Shown here one piece after another: positions 1 through 9,109 of a DNA stretch of 64,000 nt (position 1 is its first letter; every line of letters begins with the position of its first letter). A model generated the notes under the pieces. The model was not told where the DNA came from. It saw nothing but the letters and a program-made list of their open reading frames with translations, and searched no databases. The DNA lies in the NCBI RefSeq assembly GCF_000292525.1, contig NZ_AEYF01000026.1, positions 1 to 64,000 of the forward strand, given 5' to 3'. The stretch is from Rhizobium sp. CCGE 510 (lineage in GTDB: Bacteria; Pseudomonadota; Alphaproteobacteria; Rhizobiales; Rhizobiaceae). Position numbers and translations under genes: made by a program.

Positions 1-24
1 CATCAAACGCGCAATACCCAAAAA

Positions 25-45
25 CCCGCCTCTCGGCGGGCTTTT
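25..45 (+). terminator. Rho-independent terminator
   Basis: A perfect 6-bp GC stem (CCCGCC / GGCGGG) with a TCTC loop is preceded by four A and followed by a run of five T. It probably ends a gene lying to the left of the window. The A-run on the left means it could also serve the minus-strand cyclase gene that ends just to its right. Confidence 0.75.
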
Positions 46-62
46 TGCGTTGCTGGGGTGGT

Positions 63-1856
63 TCATTGATCGAGATTCGGGACCGTCAGCCCGCCTTTGC
101 TCAGTCCTTCAACACGGCGGTTAAAATCTTCGGGGTTTCGGAATGGCAGGACGCGGCGGCGGCGCTCGACGGAGAAGTTCGGGTTGATCTGGAGCGCTTT
201 CTCCCAAGCGCGTCGGCACTCCTCCGGCCGGCCGAGATGGCCGTAACATGACGCGAGCAGGGCGTATGCGGTTTCCGATTGGGAATTTTGTTGGAGCCGC
301 TGCTCGATCGCAACGATCGCTTGCTCATATTCACCGAGAGAAAAATGCGCATCAGCGAGAAATTGGAAAAGAATTTCCGGATGATGCGGGTCAAGCCGCA
401 CCGATGCATCAAGTGTTTCCAAGGCGCCTTTAGGATCGCCGGAGAATATCTGGATATGGGCCATCAGTATCAGGAGTTCGGCGGAATTGGGAGAAAGGGC
501 GAGGCCTCGCAGCACTTCCGCCCGGCCCCGGTCCAGTTCGCGGTTCCACATGCAGGCCATGCCCAGTGCGAAGTGGCTGTTGGGCTGTTCTTCTGCCATT
601 TGCACTGCCTGCTGCGCGAGATCCAGCCCGATCTGCAGCGATGCCTCCGGATCGTCGCTCCAGGCGTTGACGTAGTCGAGCACATGCGTGAAGGAAATGA
701 GGGCTTGGGCCGCCATGTAGTCCGGATCGATGGCCATAGCGTCTGCAGCCAGGCTGCGGGCGGCCCTATTTCCGGTTCGGGTATGGGCAGACGCCTGCTC
801 TCGGCCGCGCAATAGCAGCTCATAAGCGCCGACATCGACTGCGCGCCCCTGGCCCAAACGGTCTTGGTCGCCATGGGTGAGGTTCAGCTTGAGCGCTGTC
901 ACGATCTCCTGTGTCAGTTCATCCTGAACCGAAAAAATGTCGGTAAGGTCGCGGTCAAACCGGTTAGCCCAAATATGTCCGCCATTGCTGGCGTCGATCA
1001 ATTGGGCCGTAACCCGCACGCGGTTGCCAGCCTTGCGCACGCTGCCTTCAAGGACATAGCGGACACCAAGCGCCTTGGCCATCTCAGGCACGGAAGCTGT
1101 CACGTTCTTGTAGATGAAGGATGAGTTGCGGGCGATCACGTGCAATTCGGACAGCTTCGAGAGGTCGGTGATGATGTCCTCGCTGATCCCGTCGGAGAAA
1201 TATTCCTGTTCGGCGTCGCCGCTCATGTTGTTGAACGCCAGTACGGCGATGGAGGGCTTGTCATGAACGGCTGCGGCCCATGCCGGTTTCATCGGGTTCG
1301 GCTCTCCCGGCTGCCGTGCCGGAAGCGGCTTTGAGACAGTTCCGATCTGAAGCAAATAGGCCCGCATCGGCTCCGCGATATTCTTGAGAGGGATTTTGCC
1401 GAGATCGGTAACGGCACAGTCAAGCCGCGTTTTCACCTGGCGATAGGCATCTTCGGAGAGACAGATGGCGCCGGGCTGGGCAATTCCCTCCAACCGTGCG
1501 GCGATATTGACGCCGTCGCCCATCAAATCGCCGTCGCTCTCTTCGACGACATCCCCCAGATGGATCCCGACCCGGAACTCGATGCGATGCTCGGGAGACA
1601 CACCGATATTGCGTTCGACCATGGCGGTCTGCACTTCGATCGCGCAGCGCACGGCGTCGACGACGCTGCGAAACTCGATGAGGCTTCCATCTCCGGTACG
1701 CTTGACCACACGGCCATTGTGCACAGCGATGGTCGGATCGACCAGATCGCTGCGCAACGTTCGCAGCCGCGCCAGGATACGATCCTCGTCCGCACCGGCG
1801 AGACGGCTGTAGCCGACCACATCCGCGACCAGGATCGCCGCCAGTTTCCGCGTCAC
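63..1856 (-). CDS. Class III adenylate/guanylate cyclase with TolB-like and TPR domains
   Basis: The 597-aa protein is predicted cytoplasmic. Residues about 5-170 form a class III nucleotide cyclase domain: an N-terminal VADVVGYSRL segment carries the metal-binding Asp, followed by KRTGDGSLIEF and a GDGVNIAARLE motif typical of the rhizobial family. Residues about 200-330 match the TolB-like/FlgO-type region found in these fusions (SIAVLAFNNMSGD, LEGSVRKAGNRVRVTAQL). The remaining C-terminal part is helical TPR repeats. This cyclase-TolB-TPR architecture is expanded in rhizobia, where the fusions are thought to make cAMP in response to unknown inputs. It is monocistronic, with a terminator-like hairpin close to its 3' end. 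The family is clear; the signal sensed is unknown. Confidence 0.88.
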   Translation of the reverse strand: MTRKLAAILVADVVGYSRLAGADEDRILARLRTLRSDLVDPTIAVHNGRVVKRTGDGSLIEFRSVVDAVRCAIEVQTAMVERNIGVSPEHRIEFRVGIHLGDVVEESDGDLMGDGVNIAARLEGIAQPGAICLSEDAYRQVKTRLDCAVTDLGKIPLKNIAEPMRAYLLQIGTVSKPLPARQPGEPNPMKPAWAAAVHDKPSIAVLAFNNMSGDAEQEYFSDGISEDIITDLSKLSELHVIARNSSFIYKNVTASVPEMAKALGVRYVLEGSVRKAGNRVRVTAQLIDASNGGHIWANRFDRDLTDIFSVQDELTQEIVTALKLNLTHGDQDRLGQGRAVDVGAYELLLRGREQASAHTRTGNRAARSLAADAMAIDPDYMAAQALISFTHVLDYVNAWSDDPEASLQIGLDLAQQAVQMAEEQPNSHFALGMACMWNRELDRGRAEVLRGLALSPNSAELLILMAHIQIFSGDPKGALETLDASVRLDPHHPEILFQFLADAHFSLGEYEQAIVAIEQRLQQNSQSETAYALLASCYGHLGRPEECRRAWEKALQINPNFSVERRRRVLPFRNPEDFNRRVEGLSKGGLTVPNLDQ

Positions 1857-1998
1857 GCTCGTAGCCTCAGTTCCTCGTCAGACCAAAATAACACAATGCG
1901 ACGGGCAACGTTGCCAATTCCTGATTGCCTTTGCTGCGGGTCCCGTGATGAGCTCGTTTGACGTTGAGATGTTGGGTAAGTTTGTGCGCTGACAGCGG

Positions 1999-4317
1999 CT
2001 AATGTTCGTCTTTGAGAGTGAAGGCGAACACGTAGTCTCCGACGTCCGTCGAATATGGCGCTCCACCAACCGATATCAGGACATACTGCTTTCCGGTTTT
2101 AGGCGAGACATAGGTCATCGGGGTGGCGCTCGAGCCGACCGGCAGAGGATATTTCCAGAGCTCCGAGCCGTTCTCGGCGTCATAGGCGCGGATATAATAG
2201 TCCTGGAAGCCGGCGAAGAAGACCACACCGCCGGCAGTGGCCGACGTGCCGGCATAACTCGGCAGGCCCATCGGCATCGGCAGATTGGTTTTGATCTTAA
2301 ACGGCCCGAGTTCTTCGGCGGTCCCGGCCGGAACCTGCCATGCGATCTTGCGGGTATTCAGATCCACTGCCGTGACAGTGCCGAAGGGTGGCTGCGTGCA
2401 CGGAACGCGGAGCCTCGAGGTCCACATTTCGGTGGCCATAGCGTAAGGCGTACCGCGCTGCGGGGCGGAGGGGCCGTGCGCGGTCGTGGTGAGGGCAAAA
2501 TCGACATATTCGTTGCGCGGGATGAGTGCGAAGAGGCTGGGCACGCGGATGTCGTTCATGAAGACCCGGTTGTTGGGCAGATCGACCGATACACTTCCCC
2601 AGTTGAGGCCGCCCAGATTTCCCGGCTGCTGGATCGCGTATTGCGGGCCGATCGGGGTGAAATCGCCATCGTAACGCATCTTTCGGAAGGCGATGCGGCA
2701 TGCCAGCTGATCGAACATCGTCAGGCCCCAGGCCGTCTGCTCCGTCACCCGGTCCGCACCGATTGTCGGCATGCCGACGGAATAGGGTTGCGTCGGAGAC
2801 ATTTTCTCCCCCGGCGCGCCGCCTTCCTGCGGCACCGGCTTCTCCTGAACCTCGGCAATCGGTGCGCCGGTCTGACGGTTGAGCAGGAAGAGCTGACCGC
2901 GTTTGGTGGTCTGCAGGAGAGCCGGCATGGTGGCGCCATTGCCATCGGGCAGGTCGATCAGAACCGGTTGGGCCGGCAGGTCATAGTCCCAGAGGTCGTG
3001 ATGCACGGTCTGGAACTTCCATTTCTCCCGTCCGGTCGTGACATCGAGCGCCACCAATGTGGCATTGTATTGATCGGCGAAGGCCGGGCGATTGACGCCG
3101 TAATAATCCGGGGTGGTATTGCCGAGCGGTGCATAGATCAGCCCAAGCTTGTCGTCGAATGCGGCCGTCGTCCACATGTTGGGCGTGGCCCGCGTATAGG
3201 TCTGGCCCTCCGGCGGGAGTTTGGTGATCTGAGGATTGCCGAGATCCCATGCCCATTCGAGGTCGCCGGTGACGACATTGAACGCGCGGATGACGCCCGA
3301 GGGTTCGCCGACCTCCTGATTGTCCATGACCCAGCCTCCGACGACGATCAGATTGCGGGCAATCAGCGGCGCCGATGTCTGAAAATAATAACCTGTCTTG
3401 ACTTCGCCCATGCCCTGGGAGAGCTGCACGGTGCCCTTGTCCCCGAAGCCTTTACAAGGCGCGCCGGTCTTGCTGTCGATCTCCAGGAGGCGGGCGTCAA
3501 TCGTTGTCTGCACCAGACGCTCATTGCAAAGACCGTCGGCAGATTGGGCCTCCTGCGGCATCTTGTAGTAACCGAGGCCGCGGCAGCGCTGCCAGTAAGG
3601 CGCCGTTGCCTTGGGGTCGAAGGTCCAGCGAGGTTTGCCGGTATCTGCATCGAGCGCTGCGATCACATCCGTCGGCGTGCAGCTATAGATCGTATCGCCG
3701 ATCTGCAAAGGCGTGTTCTGATCGGCGCCTTCGCCCTTTCCTGTGCGATATGTCCAGGCAAGGCCTAGCTTTGCAACATTGCCGCGGTTGATCTGATCGA
3801 ACGGGGAGTAGCGATCTCCTGCCGTGCTGCGGCCATAGGATGTCCAATCGGAGGGAGCGTTGTCGCCCCCGGCGGTCTTATAGGCGGGGATGTCGGCAGA
3901 GGGGCGGATGATCCCATGCGATACGAAGCTGAGACCGAAACCCGCAACAAAGATGAGAGCGATAAACAGGGCGCCGCCATGAAAGAACTTGCGGTTGGCG
4001 GTCGGAGAAAGCGACGGTGCAAAGAGAAGGGCGAAGCCCGCCAGTGCAATGGGGGACATCAAACGTGCAAAGAGCGCCCAAAAGTCGAGACCCGACTCCC
4101 ATAATGCCCAGGGAAGGGTGAAAATGGCAACAAGCAGGACAATGAGAGCGCCTGACGTCTTCCGGCGCCACAGCAGACGCGCGGCAACCAGATAGGCAAG
4201 CCCGACGATCGCGTAATAGGGCGAGCCGCTGAGGCTGAGCAGCACGCCGCCGCCTCCCGTTAGTGCCAATCCGATTAAGGCAAGAACAATACAGAACAGC
4301 ATGGCCAGAAATTTCAT
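1999..4317 (-). CDS. gcd: Membrane-bound PQQ-dependent glucose dehydrogenase
   Basis: This 772-aa protein oxidises glucose to gluconolactone in the periplasm and passes electrons to ubiquinone. The first ~135 residues contain five hydrophobic segments, as in E. coli Gcd. The rest is the eight-bladed PQQ propeller with repeated Trp-docking motifs and the family signature HHDLWDYDLPAQP. Its length is close to the usual ~796 aa. I start it at ATG 4317 because GAGGAA lies just upstream and the protein then begins directly with the membrane anchor; a longer frame continues to 4527 without a better start. No PQQ biosynthesis gene is in the window, so the holoenzyme may depend on PQQ from elsewhere. 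Quinate dehydrogenase is a less likely alternative. Confidence 0.92.
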   Translation of the reverse strand: MKFLAMLFCIVLALIGLALTGGGGVLLSLSGSPYYAIVGLAYLVAARLLWRRKTSGALIVLLVAIFTLPWALWESGLDFWALFARLMSPIALAGFALLFAPSLSPTANRKFFHGGALFIALIFVAGFGLSFVSHGIIRPSADIPAYKTAGGDNAPSDWTSYGRSTAGDRYSPFDQINRGNVAKLGLAWTYRTGKGEGADQNTPLQIGDTIYSCTPTDVIAALDADTGKPRWTFDPKATAPYWQRCRGLGYYKMPQEAQSADGLCNERLVQTTIDARLLEIDSKTGAPCKGFGDKGTVQLSQGMGEVKTGYYFQTSAPLIARNLIVVGGWVMDNQEVGEPSGVIRAFNVVTGDLEWAWDLGNPQITKLPPEGQTYTRATPNMWTTAAFDDKLGLIYAPLGNTTPDYYGVNRPAFADQYNATLVALDVTTGREKWKFQTVHHDLWDYDLPAQPVLIDLPDGNGATMPALLQTTKRGQLFLLNRQTGAPIAEVQEKPVPQEGGAPGEKMSPTQPYSVGMPTIGADRVTEQTAWGLTMFDQLACRIAFRKMRYDGDFTPIGPQYAIQQPGNLGGLNWGSVSVDLPNNRVFMNDIRVPSLFALIPRNEYVDFALTTTAHGPSAPQRGTPYAMATEMWTSRLRVPCTQPPFGTVTAVDLNTRKIAWQVPAGTAEELGPFKIKTNLPMPMGLPSYAGTSATAGGVVFFAGFQDYYIRAYDAENGSELWKYPLPVGSSATPMTYVSPKTGKQYVLISVGGAPYSTDVGDYVFAFTLKDEH

Positions 4318-4572
4318 CGTTTCCTCATCCAATCCGCCGCCCGATCGCCTGAATTTAAACTCCGACCGTCGCATGGCACCTCGGGAAGCGCAGGGCCATT
4401 GGTTTGATGGTCGGCTATCTCGTCTTCGGGAGAGGCGAGCTCTCTCGTTCAATTTTTTCCTGGTGTAGCTCTGGTCACTGACACACGGCTCCGACCCGGC
4501 AATGATGCGGCCGCCGATCTGCGGCAACAGCTTGCCATTCCAAATCGAGTAATACTTCTGAAAGGGGCACAG

Positions 4573-5682
4573 ATGGTTCTCGGCGAAAAGCTTGATCTAG
4601 CGAACGGGCGACCGACAGGATTCGATTATATGCGATTACTGTTAGCCTTTTCAGTGCTTTGGATACATACGGCCCGCGTCACGTACGGCGATGACCTCTT
4701 CCTATGGGAGTCATCCTTCCGTCCTGTCATCAAGTCAGTGCTTCCGATGTTCTTTGTGTTGAGTGGCTTCCTGGTGGCCGGCAGTCTTGAGCGGTCGAAG
4801 ACATTGATCTCATTTCTCGGTAACCGATTTATCCGGATCTACCCTGCTCTCGCGGTAGAGGTATTGCTGGCTGCCTTTATACTCGGAGCGATCTATACAG
4901 AGTATGACCTGCGTGACTATTTCACCGATCCTCAGTTCTTTACCTATCTGCTGAATGTCACAGGGCACATTCACTTCAATCTTCCAGGGGTATTCCTGGA
5001 CAATCCCGACGCCGCGATGGTGAACGGGCAGCTCTGGACGGTGCCCTTCGAGCTCGAGTGTTATGCTGTGATCGCCGCCCTGTTTCTGCTCGGCGTGGTC
5101 AGGCGGCGCGTGATCGCCCTTATCGCAACGCCGGCTTTGATCGTAAGCTTCGGTATCGCAAGGTATTGGAAACATGAAAGCGATTGGGCGACGATGCCCA
5201 CGACCGCGTCGGGCAATCTGCTTATCTGTGCTTTTCTCGTGGGGGTGACGTTCTATCTCTACAAGGACAAGGTTCTGTGGGATGCGAGAATTTTCCTTGC
5301 CGCGTTGGCAATGATATTCTGGGCCTACTGGTTCACCTCCTTTGGGGATTTCATCGCCATTCCGGCTATCGGATATGTCACGGTTTTCCTCGGCCTGACC
5401 TCGCCCCGCAAGCTGGGCGTTTTGCGCGGGGCCGACTACTCCTACGGCGTCTTCCTCTATGGATATCCCATCCAACAGGCGTTCGTCGCGCTCGGTCCTT
5501 GGGCGCATAACTGGTTGTTGAATGGCATTGCCTGCAGCATCGTTGCGACTTGCTTTGCTGCCTTCTCCTGGAGGTTCATCGAAAAGCCGGCGTTGAAATT
5601 GAGGAAACAAGTCACCTGGCTCGAAAACCTCAGTCTTCAACGCGGCGAAAAACGGCAATTGGCCGCCGCAGTCTCGGAGTAG
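4573..5682 (+). CDS. Acyltransferase 3 family membrane protein
   Basis: The 369-aa polytopic membrane protein has about ten hydrophobic helices. It carries the acyltransferase-3 (OafA/NodX/ExoZ) hallmarks: an N-terminal FDYMRLLLAFSVLWIH segment with the conserved Arg and His, and FFVLSGFLVAGSLER in the next helix. These enzymes transfer acetyl or other acyl groups from the cytoplasm onto surface glycans. It is transcribed divergently from the glucose dehydrogenase gene and sits about 0.5 kb left of the polysaccharide locus, so a role in decorating that polymer is plausible but inferred. A hairpin follows the stop codon. Confidence 0.85.
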   Translation: MVLGEKLDLANGRPTGFDYMRLLLAFSVLWIHTARVTYGDDLFLWESSFRPVIKSVLPMFFVLSGFLVAGSLERSKTLISFLGNRFIRIYPALAVEVLLAAFILGAIYTEYDLRDYFTDPQFFTYLLNVTGHIHFNLPGVFLDNPDAAMVNGQLWTVPFELECYAVIAALFLLGVVRRRVIALIATPALIVSFGIARYWKHESDWATMPTTASGNLLICAFLVGVTFYLYKDKVLWDARIFLAALAMIFWAYWFTSFGDFIAIPAIGYVTVFLGLTSPRKLGVLRGADYSYGVFLYGYPIQQAFVALGPWAHNWLLNGIACSIVATCFAAFSWRFIEKPALKLRKQVTWLENLSLQRGEKRQLAAAVSE

Positions 5683-5748
5683 ACTTATCGATGCCGGTTG
5701 CGAGGCTGGCAATTGCATCGCCGGTGCTTAACCGGCAAAGACATCAGC

Positions 5749-5780
5749 AGGGCTCGCCAATCACCGGCGAGCCCTGTTTG
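5749..5780 (+). terminator. Probable terminator after the acyltransferase gene
   Basis: A perfect 10-bp stem (AGGGCTCGCC / GGCGAGCCCT) with a 7-nt loop is followed by GTTTGGTT. The stem is strong but the T tract is weak, so this is a terminator or mRNA-stabilising hairpin. Confidence 0.6.
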
Positions 5781-6169
5781 GTTGTAACGTGGTCAACCAC
5801 CGCGGAGAAGCAATCCTAAGTATCCATATGCAAGCTTATGTTCATATTTATCTTTTTGGAACAATCGAACGAATGTTCAGTTAGGCGCTGGAACGTCGCG
5901 GCAGCACCGCGGCGCCTCGTTACAAATCCGATACCTAAACCCTTCCTGCTTTCTCCTAGCATCTTTTGATTTCAGACGATGGATGGCCCTGTCTGAGGAA
6001 TAGCCAAATATTCTTCGTGTGGCTTGATCCGTTTGCTGGGCGGTTATTAGCAATATTTTAATATTAATCGATAAAATACTTCGATCGGACTTCGTTTCGA
6101 CTTTGGGTTTTGTCATGTCGTTGAGGGCAGGCGGGGGCTTGAAGGAGGCGTGAAGAGAGGAGCAGGATA
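5781..6169. other. Intergenic region upstream of the small membrane protein gene
   Basis: I see no convincing gene in this 389-bp stretch. It is AT-rich near 6040-6085 and probably holds the promoter for the 6170 gene. A 79-codon minus-strand frame (5877-6116) lacks a ribosome-binding site and recognisable composition. Confidence 0.5.
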
Positions 6170-6469
6170 ATGCTGAAGAGCACGCTCATCGTGATTGCCA
6201 TCTCCGTCGCCGCCGGAGCGACCATTCGCGCCTGGGCTTTTGCAATCTTTGCATTTCTGCTGGTCGCTGCCTTGGGTGTTGTGATCCTGCTGAAAGGCTC
6301 CTCCTTTTCGGACGCGATCGCCTACTCTCTCGAAGCGCTTGTATTGATGGAAATATGCTATCTGGCGGGTTTATTCGCCTACTCCCTGTGGGCGCATTTC
6401 CAAAGGCGGCGGAAAAAGGACTCCATCACCGAGCGCTCACATGTGACCGGCAAGCGTCCCCACGGATAA
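6170..6469 (+). CDS. Small SyrA/ExoX-like membrane protein (copy 1)
   Basis: The 99-aa protein has two hydrophobic segments (about 5-41 and 52-74) and a basic tail (RRRKK). AGGAG sits 7 nt before the ATG. It aligns without any gap to the 99-aa protein at 10327, with about 45 identical residues by hand count, including an identical 12-residue stretch IRAWAFAIFAFL and LVLMEI. The GSS, LVLMEI and YLxGLF pattern resembles the ExoX/SyrA family of rhizobial exopolysaccharide regulators. These act at the inner membrane, ExoX lowering output through ExoY and SyrA raising exo transcription. The family call rests on remembered motifs. It converges on the degenerate sugar transferase gene. Confidence 0.68.
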   Translation: MLKSTLIVIAISVAAGATIRAWAFAIFAFLLVAALGVVILLKGSSFSDAIAYSLEALVLMEICYLAGLFAYSLWAHFQRRRKKDSITERSHVTGKRPHG

Positions 6470-6608
6470 TGTGATGGCTGAGTAGCAGGATGCGACCTCT
6501 GTGAGATATCTCCGCCGTGCAGGAACGAAGGCAACTTCCACAAAGATGACGATTTGCGCCCGCTGGACAGGATGGTTCAAGGCTGCCTTTTTGCCTAAAA
6601 TCCTTTTT

Positions 6609-6622
6609 TAATCAGCTGATTA
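6609..6622. promoter_or_regulatory. 14-bp perfect palindrome, candidate operator
   Basis: TAATCAGCTGATTA is a perfect palindrome between two convergent genes. A related split palindrome (AATCAGC-6 nt-GCTGATT) occurs at 7527-7546 on the other side of the degenerate transferase gene. The protein that would bind is unknown. Confidence 0.3.
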
Positions 6623-6679
6623 CAGCATGCTTACGTCTGAAGGCCGCTTACGCCTTTCGGCGGGGAAAACGGAAATACT

Positions 6680-7411
6680 CTACGAGTCCACTTTGGGCAG
6701 TAAGGCGTGCCGGGAAAGCAGGGCCGACAGAGTTTTTGCCATGATCATGAAATCCAATACGAGCGTCCATTTGCACAGATACTCGACGTCGAGGGAAACG
6801 CTATTCTGATAGCTGAGGCGCTCGCTGGTCTGCCAATGACCGATCAGGCCAGGACGGACCGCGATATAGGCATAGGCATGTTCGCCATAACGCGGCAGCT
6901 CTTCTTTGGTAATGGCGCGGGGCCCGACGAGGCTCATTTGCCCAAGCAACACATTGATCAATTTGGGAAGCTTGTCGAGGCTCGATCGTTTCAGGATGGC
7001 GCCGAGGAGAGTGACATTCGGGCCGGCCGTTGCGTCGGCTCTCGTCGTCCGGAACTTGAGGCAACCGAACTCTTTTCCCCTATAGCCAATCCGCCGATGG
7101 GAATTGAGAATGGGCCCCCTATCGCTTAACGTTATGATGAGTGCTACCGACAGAAGGAGCGGCGACAGAAGAAATAAGAGAGACGCCGCGATGGTTATGT
7201 CCAATACGCGCTTCAGGGCCCTGCTGATGGTATGGGATTTGGACGAATTGAACCGATAGCCTTCCTCTCGCCCCCTGGTGTAATCCCGCCAAGGGTCATT
7301 TCGGTTGATGCCCTGATTTTTTCCCGCCATCCGCGTCTCCGTTGGGCGAAGCCCAGAAATCATAGCGAAAGCTTGTTCTAATATAGGTTCTATGTCTGTG
7401 ACCGAGGTCAT
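6680..7411 (-). CDS. Degenerate ExoY-type sugar transferase (probable pseudoenzyme)
   Basis: This 243-aa protein belongs to the monotopic phosphoglycosyl transferase family (bacterial sugar transferase), which loads the first sugar phosphate onto undecaprenyl phosphate. The membrane helix (VLDITIAASLLFLLSP) and SLVGPR are recognisable, but key motifs are altered relative to the intact paralogue at 16696-17478. The catalytic Asp-Glu dyad in DELPQ reads DKLPK (gac aag), KFRTM reads KFRTT, and a 24-residue shortening removes the DPRIT segment. Its start shows no Shine-Dalgarno sequence. It is an open frame without stops, so it may still be made as an inactive partner, or it may be an early pseudogene. 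Confidence 0.8.
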   Translation of the reverse strand: MTSVTDIEPILEQAFAMISGLRPTETRMAGKNQGINRNDPWRDYTRGREEGYRFNSSKSHTISRALKRVLDITIAASLLFLLSPLLLSVALIITLSDRGPILNSHRRIGYRGKEFGCLKFRTTRADATAGPNVTLLGAILKRSSLDKLPKLINVLLGQMSLVGPRAITKEELPRYGEHAYAYIAVRPGLIGHWQTSERLSYQNSVSLDVEYLCKWTLVLDFMIMAKTLSALLSRHALLPKVDS

Positions 7412-7950
7412 AATGGTGAATAAATTCTTTATCTCCGAAGATGTATTTATGAATATTTAAAATATTATTTGCGCAACAGGTTATATAATCAAAATGTTAC
7501 CAGTATTAATTTGCGACAATGGGATTAATCAGCCGTCATGCTGATTTGTTGTGTCGTTGCGATATTGTTTGGATTGCGTATAAATCCAGTCAGATCTTGA
7601 TATCTCGGCATTTAGTAGTGTTTAACGTAGGTGTTTGCGTATATAAATGTGAGTGATCATCAGAAGTTATGTATATTTTAGGTTTTTGATTTCTATGTTA
7701 TTGTTTCTTTGCTTTTTGATTTAACATTATTGCCAATGTTGCCGACGATGATAACGAATTAACCTACGTGGAGTTGCGTGTATCGACGCGGCGATTAGCA
7801 TTGCAGATAACAAGACTAGAGGAAGCGCGTCGCGAGTAGGCGAGGCGGTTACTTGCGAACCTGCAGGTGTTGTATACGGTGGCCGCGGGGATCTGGATCA
7901 TGAGGTCCGCCCCGAGCACTCCCGGGCGATATACATTTAGGCGACCTGCA
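7412..7950. other. 539-bp AT-rich non-coding region
   Basis: No supported gene lies here. Positions 7420-7760 are conspicuously AT-rich compared with the flanks, like the region upstream of the paralogous transferase gene at 17479-17820. It probably contains the promoter of the 6680-7411 gene. A 7-bp inverted repeat (AATCAGC / GCTGATT) lies at 7527-7546. Confidence 0.5.
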
Positions 7951-8973
7951 TCAGACTTGGCTCTCGGAGGCATTTCTCCAGTATTTCCAACCTTCACCCT
8001 GGATGAGCCCGTGATCGGAGAGGTCCTTCCAGCTTCTGTAGGTGCCGGTATCGGCACAGACGAAGGCATCGACGTCCTTGCTCGAGGAATATACGGCATA
8101 TTCCTCCGTATGTTGGGACCGGTGCGCCGCATCGGCAACCTTGTGCACGAAGGTCGACAGGAACTTGAAATGCAGAAGCGCGCCAGATACGCCGAGCGCG
8201 CCGCGCATATCGCCCAAATTCAGGGAGAGCGGCCAGACCTGGTGGGATGATTTCAGAAAGAGACGTTCGCCCCCGACATAGACGAGGGGTATCTTGTTGA
8301 GCGCAGGGCCATCCCAGAGCCGGTCGTTGAAATAGACTCGCCCGCGAACGCCGCCCTTGATCCATATCGTCCAGTTGCGTTTGTCGAAATGCGCGACATA
8401 GCCGGACCGGTCGAAGAGATTGCAGACCTCGAGCGGATTTCGACCAGGCTCGCATATGTTTTCGAGAACGGGATGGGGGCTGTACATGTCGATCATCACC
8501 GAGCGGAGGGAACGGCCGCCCATGGAATCGATATAGGCGGTTAATTGATCGATCGGCCGTGTGTCGCAATGGGGATAGACCAGGAACTCGTCTGCATCGA
8601 CATAGAGAACCCATTTCTCCCGACAGTGCCGGTTGATGACTTCGTTGATCCAGTCGTTTCCGAATCTCGCAGCCTTGTAGGACCCGTGGGCAGAAACAAG
8701 TGAGACATCGTCGAAGCTGGACAGCAACTCGACCGTGCCATCGGTCGAGCCGTTGTCGATGCAGATGAAATGCTCGAAGCCGAGATCGCGATAATATTGC
8801 AGGAAGAATGCCAGCCGGTGCCCCTCGTCGCGGATGACGCAGATGACGACGTGACGTGCCTGCGTGAGCCCATCGCGCAGCAGGTCATAGCGAACCTGCC
8901 GGGCCTTGAGCGACCGGCGCAGACGGGCTTTCGCGTAATGCGAGATACTGGCGGCGGAAGCCCTATAACTCAT
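7951..8973 (-). CDS. Family 2 glycosyltransferase (GT2-like)
   Basis: The 340-aa cytoplasmic protein has a GT-A fold: ICVIRDEGHRLAFFLQYY at the N-terminus, DNGSTDGT in the nucleotide-binding region and the DxD motif in LYVDADEFLVYP. It matches the glycosyltransferase-2-like group (often annotated Glyco_tranf_2_4) that transfers sugars to surface polysaccharides or LPS. It has no membrane helices. It is on the same strand as the GT8 gene upstream (136 bp apart) and precedes the AT-rich gap. Donor and acceptor sugars cannot be told from sequence. Confidence 0.82.
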   Translation of the reverse strand: MSYRASAASISHYAKARLRRSLKARQVRYDLLRDGLTQARHVVICVIRDEGHRLAFFLQYYRDLGFEHFICIDNGSTDGTVELLSSFDDVSLVSAHGSYKAARFGNDWINEVINRHCREKWVLYVDADEFLVYPHCDTRPIDQLTAYIDSMGGRSLRSVMIDMYSPHPVLENICEPGRNPLEVCNLFDRSGYVAHFDKRNWTIWIKGGVRGRVYFNDRLWDGPALNKIPLVYVGGERLFLKSSHQVWPLSLNLGDMRGALGVSGALLHFKFLSTFVHKVADAAHRSQHTEEYAVYSSSKDVDAFVCADTGTYRSWKDLSDHGLIQGEGWKYWRNASESQV

Positions 8974-9109
8974 ATTCTGTCCTGAACATTATCTATCCTA
9001 GGATGAATAGATGAATAGTTGCGCTCCCGCCTGCAATCCAAGGCTCGACCGGCGATGCTGAGATCGGTCACGCCGTCATTCATCTCAGGGCGAAACCAAT
9101 GATGGGTCA

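Noticed and set aside
2002..3768. 588-codon plus-strand frame opposite the glucose dehydrogenase
   Set aside because: Antisense frame of a conserved gene in GC-rich DNA; the translation has no domain and is Arg/His-rich.
5859..5878. GAAC repeats resembling an SOS (LexA) box
   Set aside because: The alphaproteobacterial box needs GAAC-N7-GAAC; the spacing here is N4, and no SOS-type gene follows.
5877..6116. 79-codon minus-strand frame upstream of the first small membrane protein gene
   Set aside because: No ribosome-binding site, unusual composition and location in an AT-rich promoter region; no recognisable protein features.
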